From: JBHEPS01 sp046261635
Lineage (GTDB): Bacteria > Acidobacteriota > Thermoanaerobaculia > Gp7-AA8
Direction of reading: 5' to 3'
Assembly: GCA_046261635.1 (NCBI GenBank)
Contig: JBHEOL010000047.1
Coordinates: 1-23,287, forward strand
DNA length: 23,287 nucleotides
Shown: positions 1 through 6,872 of the stretch, one piece after another
Layout: the number at the start of each line of letters is the position of its first letter
How positions within the stretch are numbered: the first letter of the stretch is position 1
Translations under genes and position numbers: made by a program
Notes under the pieces: model-generated
What the model was told of the DNA's origin: nothing
What the model saw: only the letters and a program-made list of their open reading frames with translations
Database searches by the model: none

Positions 1-618
1 CTGGCGCAGATCGAGCTGTTCCGGCCGGCCGTTCTTCTCGCCGAGCGGACATTCGAGCGGGCCACCGCTGGCTCCGCCCGGGATCTCGAAGAGAAGTTCT
101 GGGGCCTCATGCGAGCCGGCGGATGCACGGTCGTGCACGAGATTTCTCATCCGGACGAGATTGCGTGGGCCGATCGTGTCGTTCTGATGGAGGGAGGGAG
201 GGTGATCGTGGATGGGGGACCGCGGGAATCGTTCTCGGCCGCTCCGCCGGCGCTGGCGAGTCTGCTCGCACCCTCCACGAGCTTTCCCGTGATCCTCAGG
301 GATGGCCGGATCGAGTCGCCGATCGGAGTCTGGCCGATGCCCGAGCTCCCTTTTGAAGGGAAAGGATTCGCGCTACTTCACCCCGCCGACTTCGAGCTCG
401 CCGCACCCGGTCAGGAATCCGACTTCTTCGTGAACGTGGGCGAAGCGCGCTTTTTCGGCGGACGATGGGAGGTTCGGGGAACACTCACGGGAGGGACGAT
501 CCTCCGCGTCTGGCTTCCGCCCGATCAGCGGATCGGGCGGGGAAAGCTCCTCCCGCTTCGCCTCCTGAGGGAACGAATGCGGCTGTTTCCGATGAGCACC
601 GATGAGGAGTCCGCCTGA
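1..618 (+). CDS. ABC transporter ATP-binding protein, C-terminal part (degenerate Walker B)
   Basis: The open frame runs in from the left edge without a start, so this is the C-terminal 205 residues. The first ~75 residues align by eye with the second half of an ABC ATPase: the Walker B stretch reads VLLAER where the family has hhhhDE followed by P, the D-loop (SGLD-type) is replaced by ERATAG, but the H-loop histidine (ISHPDE) and the ADRVVLMEGGRV strand are kept. The last ~70 residues (VGEARFFGG through RMRLFP) resemble a TOBE domain of importer ATPases. Walker A and the signature motif lie outside the window. The missing Walker B aspartate and D-loop aspartate suggest weak or absent hydrolysis, as in one half of an asymmetric NBD pair; this is inference. 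The gene ends with TGA; a 156-nt gap follows. Confidence 0.75.
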   Translation: MAQIELFRPAVLLAERTFERATAGSARDLEEKFWGLMRAGGCTVVHEISHPDEIAWADRVVLMEGGRVIVDGGPRESFSAAPPALASLLAPSTSFPVILRDGRIESPIGVWPMPELPFEGKGFALLHPADFELAAPGQESDFFVNVGEARFFGGRWEVRGTLTGGTILRVWLPPDQRIGRGKLLPLRLLRERMRLFPMSTDEESA

Positions 619-685
619 GCCTGCCGGAAGAGGGGCTGCTGAGCGTACGGCACGCGGCGGCCGGAGGGGCCTCGCCGGGGGCGTC

Positions 686-694
686 TGTTACAAT
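686..694 (+). promoter_or_regulatory. Possible extended -10 promoter element
   Basis: TG-T-TACAAT matches an extended -10 (TGn plus 5 of 6 of TATAAT) in the 156-nt gap 619-774. It would start transcription near 701 and give the receiver gene a leader of about 74 nt. No convincing -35 box is visible. The leader also contains AAAAG-GT-CTTTT at 730-741, a short inverted repeat of unknown meaning. Nothing else is seen in the gap. Confidence 0.4.
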
Positions 695-774
695 GAGACC
701 TCTCCTTCAGACCGGGGAACGGTGTTTGCAAAAGGTCTTTTCGAGCGGACAAACAAGAGAAGGCAGGTTCAGAA

Positions 775-1191
775 TTGGCTATTCGCGCCCGGAGGCCTCG
801 ACAGACGCTGAGGAAACTTCTGGTCATCGACGATGACCTCAAGCTTCTCGCATCCTACCGTGATCTGCTTCTCCCCTACGGGTTCGAGGTTCTGACGGCC
901 CCCGACGGAGAGCAGGCGATCACGCTCGTCGAACAGAACCCGGACATCATGCTCGTCATCCTCGACGTCGTGATGCCGACCATGGACGGGAAAGAGTGGC
1001 TTCGGTGGTTCCGCCAGCGCGCGAAAGAGTCGCCCGTGATCGTCATCTCGGCGTACACCTTTTCGGAGGAAGACGCGGACCTGCAGCCGACAGCGATTCT
1101 TCAGAAGCCGTTTCATGTGGCCGAGTTGCTCGATCTGGTCGGCCTGTTCTGCGGGCTCTCGACTCCGAGCGCGTCGGCGACGACTGTCTGA
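775..1191 (+). CDS. Stand-alone response regulator receiver protein
   Basis: A 138-residue protein consisting of one CheY-like receiver domain (about residues 14-128) with no output domain. All switch residues are present: acidic pocket D19-D21, phospho-acceptor D64 (ILDVVMP), S92 (VISAY) and K111 (LQKPF). It should be phosphorylated by a histidine kinase and act by protein contact, as single-domain regulators do; no kinase gene is visible nearby, so it is an orphan. The start is TTG: an in-frame stop at 694-696 and no ATG or GTG between it and 775 leave TTG as the only usual start, and GAGAAGG at 757-763 is a fitting Shine-Dalgarno sequence 11 nt upstream. It is read toward the ispH/DUF3108 pair, whose end lies 7 nt after its stop. 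Confidence 0.85.
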   Translation: MAIRARRPRQTLRKLLVIDDDLKLLASYRDLLLPYGFEVLTAPDGEQAITLVEQNPDIMLVILDVVMPTMDGKEWLRWFRQRAKESPVIVISAYTFSEEDADLQPTAILQKPFHVAELLDLVGLFCGLSTPSASATTV

Positions 1192-1198
1192 GCCGCGC

Positions 1199-1969
1199 TC
1201 AGCGAAGCGAGTCGAGCTGGAGTTGCAGCGAGGTCAGGCTTCTCTGAATCTCGATCCGGACGGGCACCTTCTGGGAATCCGCGGTGAGCCACACTTTCAC
1301 CCCGCCCGGCCACCGCTTCTCGTTCCCCGGAGCGGCGACGATCTCGAATCCACGAGTGGAGACGCTCTCCCCTCCCACGGTCGCCATTCTGGAGCCGAGA
1401 GGACGAAAGATCACGGGATATACCTCGCCGTCGGAGTAGATCTCGGATTTGACCGGGGATGAGATCGAGTCCGCATTGAGGCGGAGGTAATAGATTCCCG
1501 TCAGAACGTCTCTCATGTCGCTGTCGGGAAGCTTGTGCACCCGGTCCTCCGCCGGGCGCTCCTCACGTTCCTTGCGCACCCGGGCGAGCCCGTCCTCGTA
1601 GTCGAAACGCGTCTGCTCGCCCCGCCTCCGTCCATCCCACTCGTAGCCGTGGAAGGTCATCAGAGTGCGGACCTGGAGGTCGTCGATCTCCGAACGGTAG
1701 ACGTACATCCCTTCGCGCCGCTCGTTGCCCAGGATCCGGAGCTCGCTCTCGATCCTGTCGTTTCCGACGGGATTGTTGCGAAAAAGGCCGGATCCGGAGG
1801 TCGGGAACTTCAAGCCCGCGATCCACGAAAGAGCACCGCGAAGCCGCCAGGTGTAGCGGAGCTCCTCGGGCCGGGTGACCGGGCCGGCGGCCGCGAAAGC
1901 GGACGCTGCCGGGAAGACGACCGCCAGGACCAGCACGGCGACACGGATCAATCTTGTCATGGAGCTCAT
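1199..1969 (-). CDS. DUF3108-type secreted protein
   Basis: About 256 residues with an N-terminal signal peptide (Arg in the n-region, hydrophobic core RVAVLVLAVVFPAASAFAA) and a mature part that looks like a DUF3108 beta-rich periplasmic protein: an early YTWRLRG strand, a central YRSEIDDLQVRTLM region and the family-like C-terminal KVWLTADSQKVPVRIEIQ. Its function is not known; relatives are periplasmic or outer-membrane associated. The frame is open to a GTG at 1990, only 1 nt after the ispH stop (TAA-A-GTG), which would give translational coupling; ATG at 1969 or 1960 gives a more usual signal-peptide n-region. No strong ribosome binding site decides between them. It is the second gene of an ispH operon. 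The family assignment rests on sequence feel, not a search. Confidence 0.7.
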   Translation of the reverse strand: MSSMTRLIRVAVLVLAVVFPAASAFAAAGPVTRPEELRYTWRLRGALSWIAGLKFPTSGSGLFRNNPVGNDRIESELRILGNERREGMYVYRSEIDDLQVRTLMTFHGYEWDGRRRGEQTRFDYEDGLARVRKEREERPAEDRVHKLPDSDMRDVLTGIYYLRLNADSISSPVKSEIYSDGEVYPVIFRPLGSRMATVGGESVSTRGFEIVAAPGNEKRWPGGVKVWLTADSQKVPVRIEIQRSLTSLQLQLDSLR

Positions 1970-1991
1970 GGAAACGACTCGTTCGGGCACT

Positions 1992-2876
1992 TTATTCTGA
2001 CGGGCCTCGTGGGCTCGAGGTCACGCTTCCCCCGGCCAGCGCCATCATGCGTTGCTCGACCTCGTCGATCACGTAGTCGGGGGTCGAAGCCCCGGCGGTG
2101 AGCCCGGCGATCCGGATGCCGGAGAACCATTCTGGCTGCAGGTCTTCCTCTCCCTGGATCAGGTAGGAAGGCTTGAGCTCGCGGCAGATCTCCCAGAGAT
2201 GCCGCGTATTCGCGCTCTGCCTGCCACCGACGACGATGATGAGGTCGATTCCCGGGTCAGCTGCGAGCGCGCGGGCGGCGAGCTGGTTCTCCTTGGTGGC
2301 GTAGCAGATCGTGTCGCCGCGCTGGACGGTGGCAGCGCGCTCTTCGATCCGGCGAACCACCGGCTCGTAGTCGTCGGCATTCAGCGTCGTCTGGTAGAAG
2401 ACCTTGATTCCCGAGTAGCCGGACCAGTCGACCTCGTCCACTTCTTCGATCCGCGAAACGATGTGATAGGAAGCGGGATCGAGGTCGTTGGTGTAGCCGA
2501 TGACCTCTCGATGCTTCGGATCGCCGATGAAGACGAGGTGGAAATTCCGCTCCAGAGCGGCGCGGGCTTCGCGGTGGATGTCGTACACGAACTTGCAGGT
2601 GGTATCGAGGATTTCGAGGTTCCGCGACCGAGCGGCGTCGTGAAACGAGGGAGGAACGCCATGAGCCGAAAAGACGATCGTCGGCTCGGTGACGTCGTCG
2701 ATCGACTCGACCGTCCGCACCCCGAGCGCATCCATCTCCGCCACGACCCGTTCGTTGTGAACGACCTGACCGAGGATGGCTCCGGCCGAGCCTTTACCCG
2801 CGAAACGCTTCACCTTCATGTCGGCGATGCGCACGCCCGAACAGAACCCGTATTTTTCAGCGCGCTTGACCTGCAT
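1992..2876 (-). CDS. ispH: 4-hydroxy-3-methylbut-2-enyl diphosphate reductase (IspH/LytB)
   Basis: Last enzyme of the MEP isoprenoid pathway: it reduces HMBPP to IPP and DMAPP using an iron-sulfur cluster, in the cytoplasm. The 294-residue protein has the three cluster cysteines in the expected places: Cys12 in YGFCSGV, one in LDTTCKFV and one in GDTICYATKENQ. The substrate-binding histidines (VVHNERVV, SAHGVP) and the C-terminal signature LTAGASTPDYVIDEV are present. The frame is open 42 codons further upstream, but the start at 2876 puts the first cysteine at residue 12 as in E. coli IspH and has a strong GAGGAGGT ribosome binding site, so the extension is probably not translated. It is divergent from the gene at 3061 and followed 1-22 nt later by the DUF3108 gene. 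Confidence 0.97.
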   Translation of the reverse strand: MQVKRAEKYGFCSGVRIADMKVKRFAGKGSAGAILGQVVHNERVVAEMDALGVRTVESIDDVTEPTIVFSAHGVPPSFHDAARSRNLEILDTTCKFVYDIHREARAALERNFHLVFIGDPKHREVIGYTNDLDPASYHIVSRIEEVDEVDWSGYSGIKVFYQTTLNADDYEPVVRRIEERAATVQRGDTICYATKENQLAARALAADPGIDLIIVVGGRQSANTRHLWEICRELKPSYLIQGEEDLQPEWFSGIRIAGLTAGASTPDYVIDEVEQRMMALAGGSVTSSPRGPSE

Positions 2877-2887
2877 CCGTCTCCCGG

Positions 2888-2895
2888 ACCTCCTC
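2888..2895 (-). promoter_or_regulatory. Shine-Dalgarno site fixing the ispH start
   Basis: The minus strand reads GAGGAGGT 11 nt before the ATG at 2876. It decides in favour of the short ispH start over an in-frame start at 3002. It is one of the few near-perfect ribosome binding sites in the window. Confidence 0.75.
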
Positions 2896-3045
2896 GAGGA
2901 ATCGCTGGCAACAACAGGGCCGCAGACGTGAAGATTGCACCCGCGAGCGTCCCGGAACGGGGAAGTCGCGTCCGAGCTCGGGGCTCCGGTAGGGCAGTTC
3001 ACCGCGAGGACCGCCGGAAATGGCGCGTGCGGCCGAGCGTGACGA

Positions 3046-3051
3046 TATAAT
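3046..3051 (+). promoter_or_regulatory. -10 box of a probably leaderless promoter
   Basis: A perfect TATAAT ends 9 nt before the ATG at 3061, so transcription would begin about at the start codon. There is no Shine-Dalgarno sequence and no clear -35 box. The string TATAATCCG recurs at the same distance from another start (11250-11255, minus strand). Confidence 0.6.
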
Positions 3052-3060
3052 CCGGCCCTT

Positions 3061-3627
3061 ATGAATCCCGCGATGAAAGAGCATCTGGTCAGCCTCGTCG
3101 AGCCGCTCTACGACAATCCGGAGGCCGGGACGGGGTTCGATGAGGTCGAGCGGATCGAAGTGCTCGCGCGGCGGCTGTACGAGCCTTCGGCCGAGGAATC
3201 GCAGCTTTTCGAGCTGTTGATCCTCTTTCACCGTCTCGGCCGTTGGATGGCACATCCGGGAAATGCGGCCATCATCGGGCGTGCCTCGGGAGGCCTGCTG
3301 GCCGAGACGATGGTCGAGCAGCTTGCGAAATCGCTGAACCGCCTGGAGGCACCGGAGACGAATCTCGAACGAGTGGTCGCCTCAGCTGTCGCGATCGAGG
3401 CGGCCGGAGTGCGCGGGTTTTTCAATCGCGCGGCGAATGCCCGGCGGAGCGGCCGAACGGTCGAAGGCGTGGCCGTCTCCGAGATCGAGAGCCCCGGTGC
3501 GACCCCTGCATGGATGTCTCCCGAAGCGGCGACGATGCTCACTGCGCGCAGAGGGCGCGCACGCGCGGCGGCGAGTGCTCTTCTCGAGGAGCTGGAGCTG
3601 AGCGACGCGCCGGTGAGCCAGCGCTGA
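3061..3627 (+). CDS. Hypothetical alpha-helical protein
   Basis: A 188-residue protein that I do not recognise. It has no signal peptide or membrane segment and looks mostly helical. The conserved-looking centre is the segment LFELLILFHRLGRWMAHPGN (about residues 50-69), followed by an Ala/Arg-rich second half and a C-terminal helix AAASALLEELELS. The ATG at 3061 is preceded at 9 nt by TATAAT and lacks a ribosome binding site, so translation is probably leaderless. It stands alone, divergent from ispH and convergent with the HD-GYP gene; the codon bias (G/C-ending third positions) agrees with its neighbours. A long antisense frame across ispH does not extend into it. Real gene likely; function unknown. 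Confidence 0.7.
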   Translation: MNPAMKEHLVSLVEPLYDNPEAGTGFDEVERIEVLARRLYEPSAEESQLFELLILFHRLGRWMAHPGNAAIIGRASGGLLAETMVEQLAKSLNRLEAPETNLERVVASAVAIEAAGVRGFFNRAANARRSGRTVEGVAVSEIESPGATPAWMSPEAATMLTARRGRARAAASALLEELELSDAPVSQR

Positions 3628-3630
3628 CGG

Positions 3631-3640
3631 CCCCCCCCCC
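3631..3640. repeat. Ten-C homopolymer
   Basis: A run of ten C lies between the stops of two convergent genes (3627 and 3650). It is outside both reading frames, so slippage would not change either protein. It is also a likely place for a sequencing length error. Confidence 0.9.
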
Positions 3641-3649
3641 GGCGAAAGG

Positions 3650-5578
3650 TCAGACCCGCAGGACCCCGGCGCGCTCGAAGATCTTCGCTTCGATGAAGAC
3701 CCGCACCAGCTCCCCGTCGAGCAGTCCTTCGTCGACCTCGAACCCCAGAATGTCGAGGGCCCTCTCGGTTGCGATCGCCCGCTTGTAGGGTCGGTCGGCC
3801 GCAGTGAGGGCATCATAGATGTCCGAGACCGTCATCATGCGCGACTGGATCGGAATGGTCGCAGAATCGAGCTTTCGAGGGTATCCGCGTCCGTTCAGTT
3901 TCTCGTGGTGCGCGTACGCGATCTCCGGCACGAAGCGGAGGTCGTTGGTCCAGGGGATCTTCGAGAGGAAGTGGAATGTGTGCGTAACATGGCTCTCGAT
4001 CTCGCTTCTCTCCGTCGAATCGAGGTTTCCCTTTCGAATCGACAGGCGGGCGACCTCCTGCGGCTCGAGCAGCGGGCGCGCGTTCCCCTCGCGATCCGTG
4101 AATTGCCGTTCGGCGAGTAGCTGAAGATACTGAAACTCCCCCTCCGGCAGAACGGTGGGCTCGTTCGACTTCATCACGAAATCGAGATCGCCCTGCATCG
4201 CGGCAGCGGCCTCGGCGAGCTCCCGATCGACGGATCTCGCAAACTCCTCGTACCCTCCCCTCCCGTGGCCGAGCAGCCAGTCGATCTTTCGCTGACTCGC
4301 GCTCGCTTCCAGCGAGCGGACGATGTAGTCGAATCGCCCCCGAATCAGATCGATCTGCAAGGGGTAGAGTTTCTTCTCCTTGACCAGGACATTCTCCCGC
4401 ACGCCAACCTTGCCGAAATCATGGAGCAGCGACGCGTAGCGGATCTCTCTGACCTGCTCCGACGTGAATCGGACGTCCCGGAATTTGTCGTCGTCGATCG
4501 AGTCGAGGGTTTTCGCCAGCTCCACGGTGAGGTCGGCCACCCGGAAGGAATGTCCCGAGGTCGTCGGGTCTCGCTGCTCGATCGCGGTTACCGAGGCCGT
4601 CACAAAGCCCTCGAACAGCCGCTCGATCGATTCGTAGAGGTAGTTGTTCTCCACGGCGACACCGGCGGCGCCAGCGAGTGACTGCATCGAGCGCGTCACC
4701 TGCGGATCGAACGGGATGACGAAATCGGGAACGGTTTCAGCCGTCAGCCGCGAGGGCGCCTTCTCCTTCTTGCGGTTGATGAGCTGGAGAACGCCGATGA
4801 TCTCGCCGTTGTGATTCGACATCGGGAAGACGAGCATCGAGCGGGTGAGATAGCCGTTCGCCCGATCGAAGGAAATGTTGATCTGATACGGGACGCCTTC
4901 CGGTAGATCGTAGGCGTCGTCGATGACGAGAGTCTTGCCCGTCAGAGCCACGTATCCCGCAAGACTCTCCTCGGTGATCGACAGGGTCATCTCCTGAAAG
5001 TCCACCTGGATCGAGTCGTTCTGGGCCAGCTTCCAGCGGAGAACACCCTCCCCTTCCACCCGGTCGAGCAGGTAGAGCGAGCCTGCATCCGAGCGGCTCA
5101 GCTCCCGGGCCTTCGACAGAATCATCGGCAACAGAACGTCGTGATCCCGAACGGTCGACAACGCGATCCCGATCTTGTGGATCTCGTCGAGCTCCATGGT
5201 GACCCGCTGCATCTGTTGAACGAGCCATTCCTTCTCCAGATGCTCGACCGCCATCCGGGCCGCCCTGCCGATGACTTTCTTCAGGGCTCCGGCTGGCGGG
5301 AGCGCGTGGAGATGGAACCGGATCGAGGGGCTGTCCGCCACCTCGCACTCGCCGTTCAGTCCGAGACCGATGAACAGCGTGCCGGGCGACTCGGGAAGCA
5401 CCGAAACGCCCTCGGCCAGATCTGCATCGAGAACGACCAGCCTCGGGCCGGACTCGTCGGGGAGATCCGCGAGCGAGCTGATCGGCTCCGCGATCATCGA
5501 AGGACCGATCTCATCCTGGAGGTTCAGGCTGGACTTAATCGGGTAGTAGACCTTGATTCCGGCCATCTCCGCCCCCAT
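3650..5578 (-). CDS. GAF domain HD-GYP phosphohydrolase (cyclic-di-GMP phosphodiesterase type)
   Basis: A 642-residue cytoplasmic protein. Residues ~1-110 are an unassigned alpha/beta region (LVVLDADL recalls a degenerate receiver); ~140-312 is a GAF domain (SDAGSLYLLD ... MLVFPMSNHNGEIIGVLQLIN); ~342-600 is an HD-GYP domain with H343, H386-D387 (LLHDFGKVGV), H530, HH557-558, the GYP motif (NGRGYP) and DIYDALTAADRPYK. All metal ligands are present, so cyclic-di-GMP hydrolysis is plausible. About 115 residues are inserted between HD387 and H530 compared with a minimal HD-GYP domain; I believe this marks a known GAF-HD-GYP subfamily. The ATG overlaps the moaA stop (TGATG); a second ATG at 5566 is possible. 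The frame stays open upstream inside moaA, but that part is a shadow. Confidence 0.92.
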   Translation of the reverse strand: MGAEMAGIKVYYPIKSSLNLQDEIGPSMIAEPISSLADLPDESGPRLVVLDADLAEGVSVLPESPGTLFIGLGLNGECEVADSPSIRFHLHALPPAGALKKVIGRAARMAVEHLEKEWLVQQMQRVTMELDEIHKIGIALSTVRDHDVLLPMILSKARELSRSDAGSLYLLDRVEGEGVLRWKLAQNDSIQVDFQEMTLSITEESLAGYVALTGKTLVIDDAYDLPEGVPYQINISFDRANGYLTRSMLVFPMSNHNGEIIGVLQLINRKKEKAPSRLTAETVPDFVIPFDPQVTRSMQSLAGAAGVAVENNYLYESIERLFEGFVTASVTAIEQRDPTTSGHSFRVADLTVELAKTLDSIDDDKFRDVRFTSEQVREIRYASLLHDFGKVGVRENVLVKEKKLYPLQIDLIRGRFDYIVRSLEASASQRKIDWLLGHGRGGYEEFARSVDRELAEAAAAMQGDLDFVMKSNEPTVLPEGEFQYLQLLAERQFTDREGNARPLLEPQEVARLSIRKGNLDSTERSEIESHVTHTFHFLSKIPWTNDLRFVPEIAYAHHEKLNGRGYPRKLDSATIPIQSRMMTVSDIYDALTAADRPYKRAIATERALDILGFEVDEGLLDGELVRVFIEAKIFERAGVLRV

Positions 5579-6582
5579 CACCCCCCGATGCAGGACATCG
5601 TGCGCTCCGGCTGCACGAAGTCCTCCCGGTTGATCCGGTGTCCCGGCTCCTTGGTGAGAACCATGGCACCGATCCGTTCCATCATCTCCTCGTCGCTGGC
5701 GCCCCGCCTGAGCGGAGTCTTCACATCGTGCTCGACGAGCGAAAATAGACACGTTCGCAGCATTCCGTCCGCCGTGAGGCGGATTCGATTGCAGTTCCCG
5801 CAGAACGGCGCTGTGACCGGCGCGATGATCCCGATCTCGCCCGGAGAATCCTCGAAGCCCCAGCGCACGGCCGTTTCGGAATCGGAGCGCTGGGGAAGCC
5901 GAATGAGGGGGAACGCCCCCTTCAGGCGTTCGAGGATCTCACGGCCCGAAACCACCTGGTCGATCGACCATAGGTGGCCGCTGTCCAGCGGCATGAACTC
6001 GATGAACCTGACCGTATGACCCGTTTCCCGCGAGAACGTCGCGAACGATTCGATCTCGTCATCGTTGACCCCGCGGATCACCACCGCGTTGATCTTGATC
6101 GGGGCGAACCCGGCGTCCGACGCAGCCTGAATCCCCTCGAGGACTTCGCGAAGGGCGTTCCGGCGCGTCATGGCGAAGAAACGATCGTGCCGGAGCGAAT
6201 CGAGCGAAATGTTGATTCGCCGGACCCCGGCGGATCGCAGTTCCGGCGCGAATGCCGGAAGGAGCTTCCCATTGGTCGTCAGGGAGAGATCCTCGACCCC
6301 CTCGATCTTCGAGAGCCGCCGGATGAGCGAGGTGGCCTGCGGCCGGAGCAGGGGCTCCCCTCCAGTGACTCTCAGCTTCCGGACTCCGAAACGGGCGAAG
6401 ATCCGGGTGAGCCGGATCAGCTCCTCATATGTGAGGATCTCACTCCGCGGTTTCCAGTCGACGTTCTCGACCGGGATGCAATAGGTGCAGCGGAAGTTAC
6501 AGCGGTCGGTGATCGAGATTCGCAGATCGCCGATCACACGACCGTAGGAGTCGCGCAGTTCTCGTTCGGGCATGGTGCTCAT
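5578..6582 (-). CDS. moaA: GTP 3',8-cyclase MoaA (molybdenum cofactor synthesis)
   Basis: Radical-SAM enzyme that converts GTP to 3',8-cyclo-GTP, the first step of molybdopterin synthesis. The 334-residue protein has the SAM cluster motif CNFRCTYC, the family TGGEPLLR motif, the second [4Fe-4S] site CGNCNRIRLTADGMLRTCLF near the C-terminus, and the C-terminal Gly-Gly needed for activity. Length is normal for MoaA. The start is ATG at 6582 or 6573; neither has a good ribosome binding site. A promoter-like TG-G-CATAAT lies at 6627-6635. It is followed without a gap by the HD-GYP gene (TGATG overlap). No other molybdenum cofactor gene is in the window. Confidence 0.96.
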   Translation of the reverse strand: MSTMPERELRDSYGRVIGDLRISITDRCNFRCTYCIPVENVDWKPRSEILTYEELIRLTRIFARFGVRKLRVTGGEPLLRPQATSLIRRLSKIEGVEDLSLTTNGKLLPAFAPELRSAGVRRINISLDSLRHDRFFAMTRRNALREVLEGIQAASDAGFAPIKINAVVIRGVNDDEIESFATFSRETGHTVRFIEFMPLDSGHLWSIDQVVSGREILERLKGAFPLIRLPQRSDSETAVRWGFEDSPGEIGIIAPVTAPFCGNCNRIRLTADGMLRTCLFSLVEHDVKTPLRRGASDEEMMERIGAMVLTKEPGHRINREDFVQPERTMSCIGG

Positions 6583-6626
6583 GAGGTCGTTGTTCCCGGG
6601 CCCGGGTCCGCCGGAGCCGAACTTCC

Positions 6627-6635
6627 ATTATGCCA
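6627..6635 (-). promoter_or_regulatory. Possible extended -10 element for moaA
   Basis: On the minus strand TG-G-CATAAT (5 of 6 to TATAAT plus a TGn extension) lies about 45 nt before moaA. No -35 match is visible. Between it and the gene, CCCGGGCCCGGG (6595-6606) is a perfect 12-nt palindrome. The rest of the 290-nt divergent gap shows nothing I can assign. Confidence 0.4.
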
Positions 6636-6855
6636 CCTCGCCACCGATTTGCGTTTGGCTCGTCCAGTGGACGGTTTCTGTTGCAAGAACCGGAAGAGCT
6701 GCTCCCGTCCTCCCCCCTCCGACGTACACTCTTTCCTGCCGAGCTTTCCCGCAGCCGGTGCCGCAAGGTACCGTCGAATCCATCGGTTACGAGGCGCGGG
6801 CGCGCTGCCGGGCGGGTGCATGGGGCAGAAGACGCGACATGGCCGCTGGATTGCA

Positions 6856-6861
6856 AATAAT
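6856..6861 (+). promoter_or_regulatory. Possible -10 box before the zinc-ribbon gene
   Basis: AATAAT (5 of 6) ends 11 nt before the ATG at 6873 and 5 nt before an in-frame GTG at 6867. If used, the mRNA would be almost leaderless. A GGAG at 6864-6867 is also placed as a ribosome binding site for 6873, so the two readings compete. Confidence 0.35.
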
Positions 6862-6872
6862 ATGGAGTGCCC

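Noticed and set aside
2877..3002. 42-codon N-terminal extension of ispH
   Set aside because: The start at 2876 has a strong ribosome binding site and places the first cluster cysteine at residue 12; the extension has no family counterpart.
2052..3050. A 332-residue open frame on the plus strand
   Set aside because: Antisense to ispH, which is certain.
5579..5752. 58-codon N-terminal extension of the HD-GYP protein
   Set aside because: It lies entirely inside the conserved moaA 3' end in another frame; TGATG gives a natural start at 5578.
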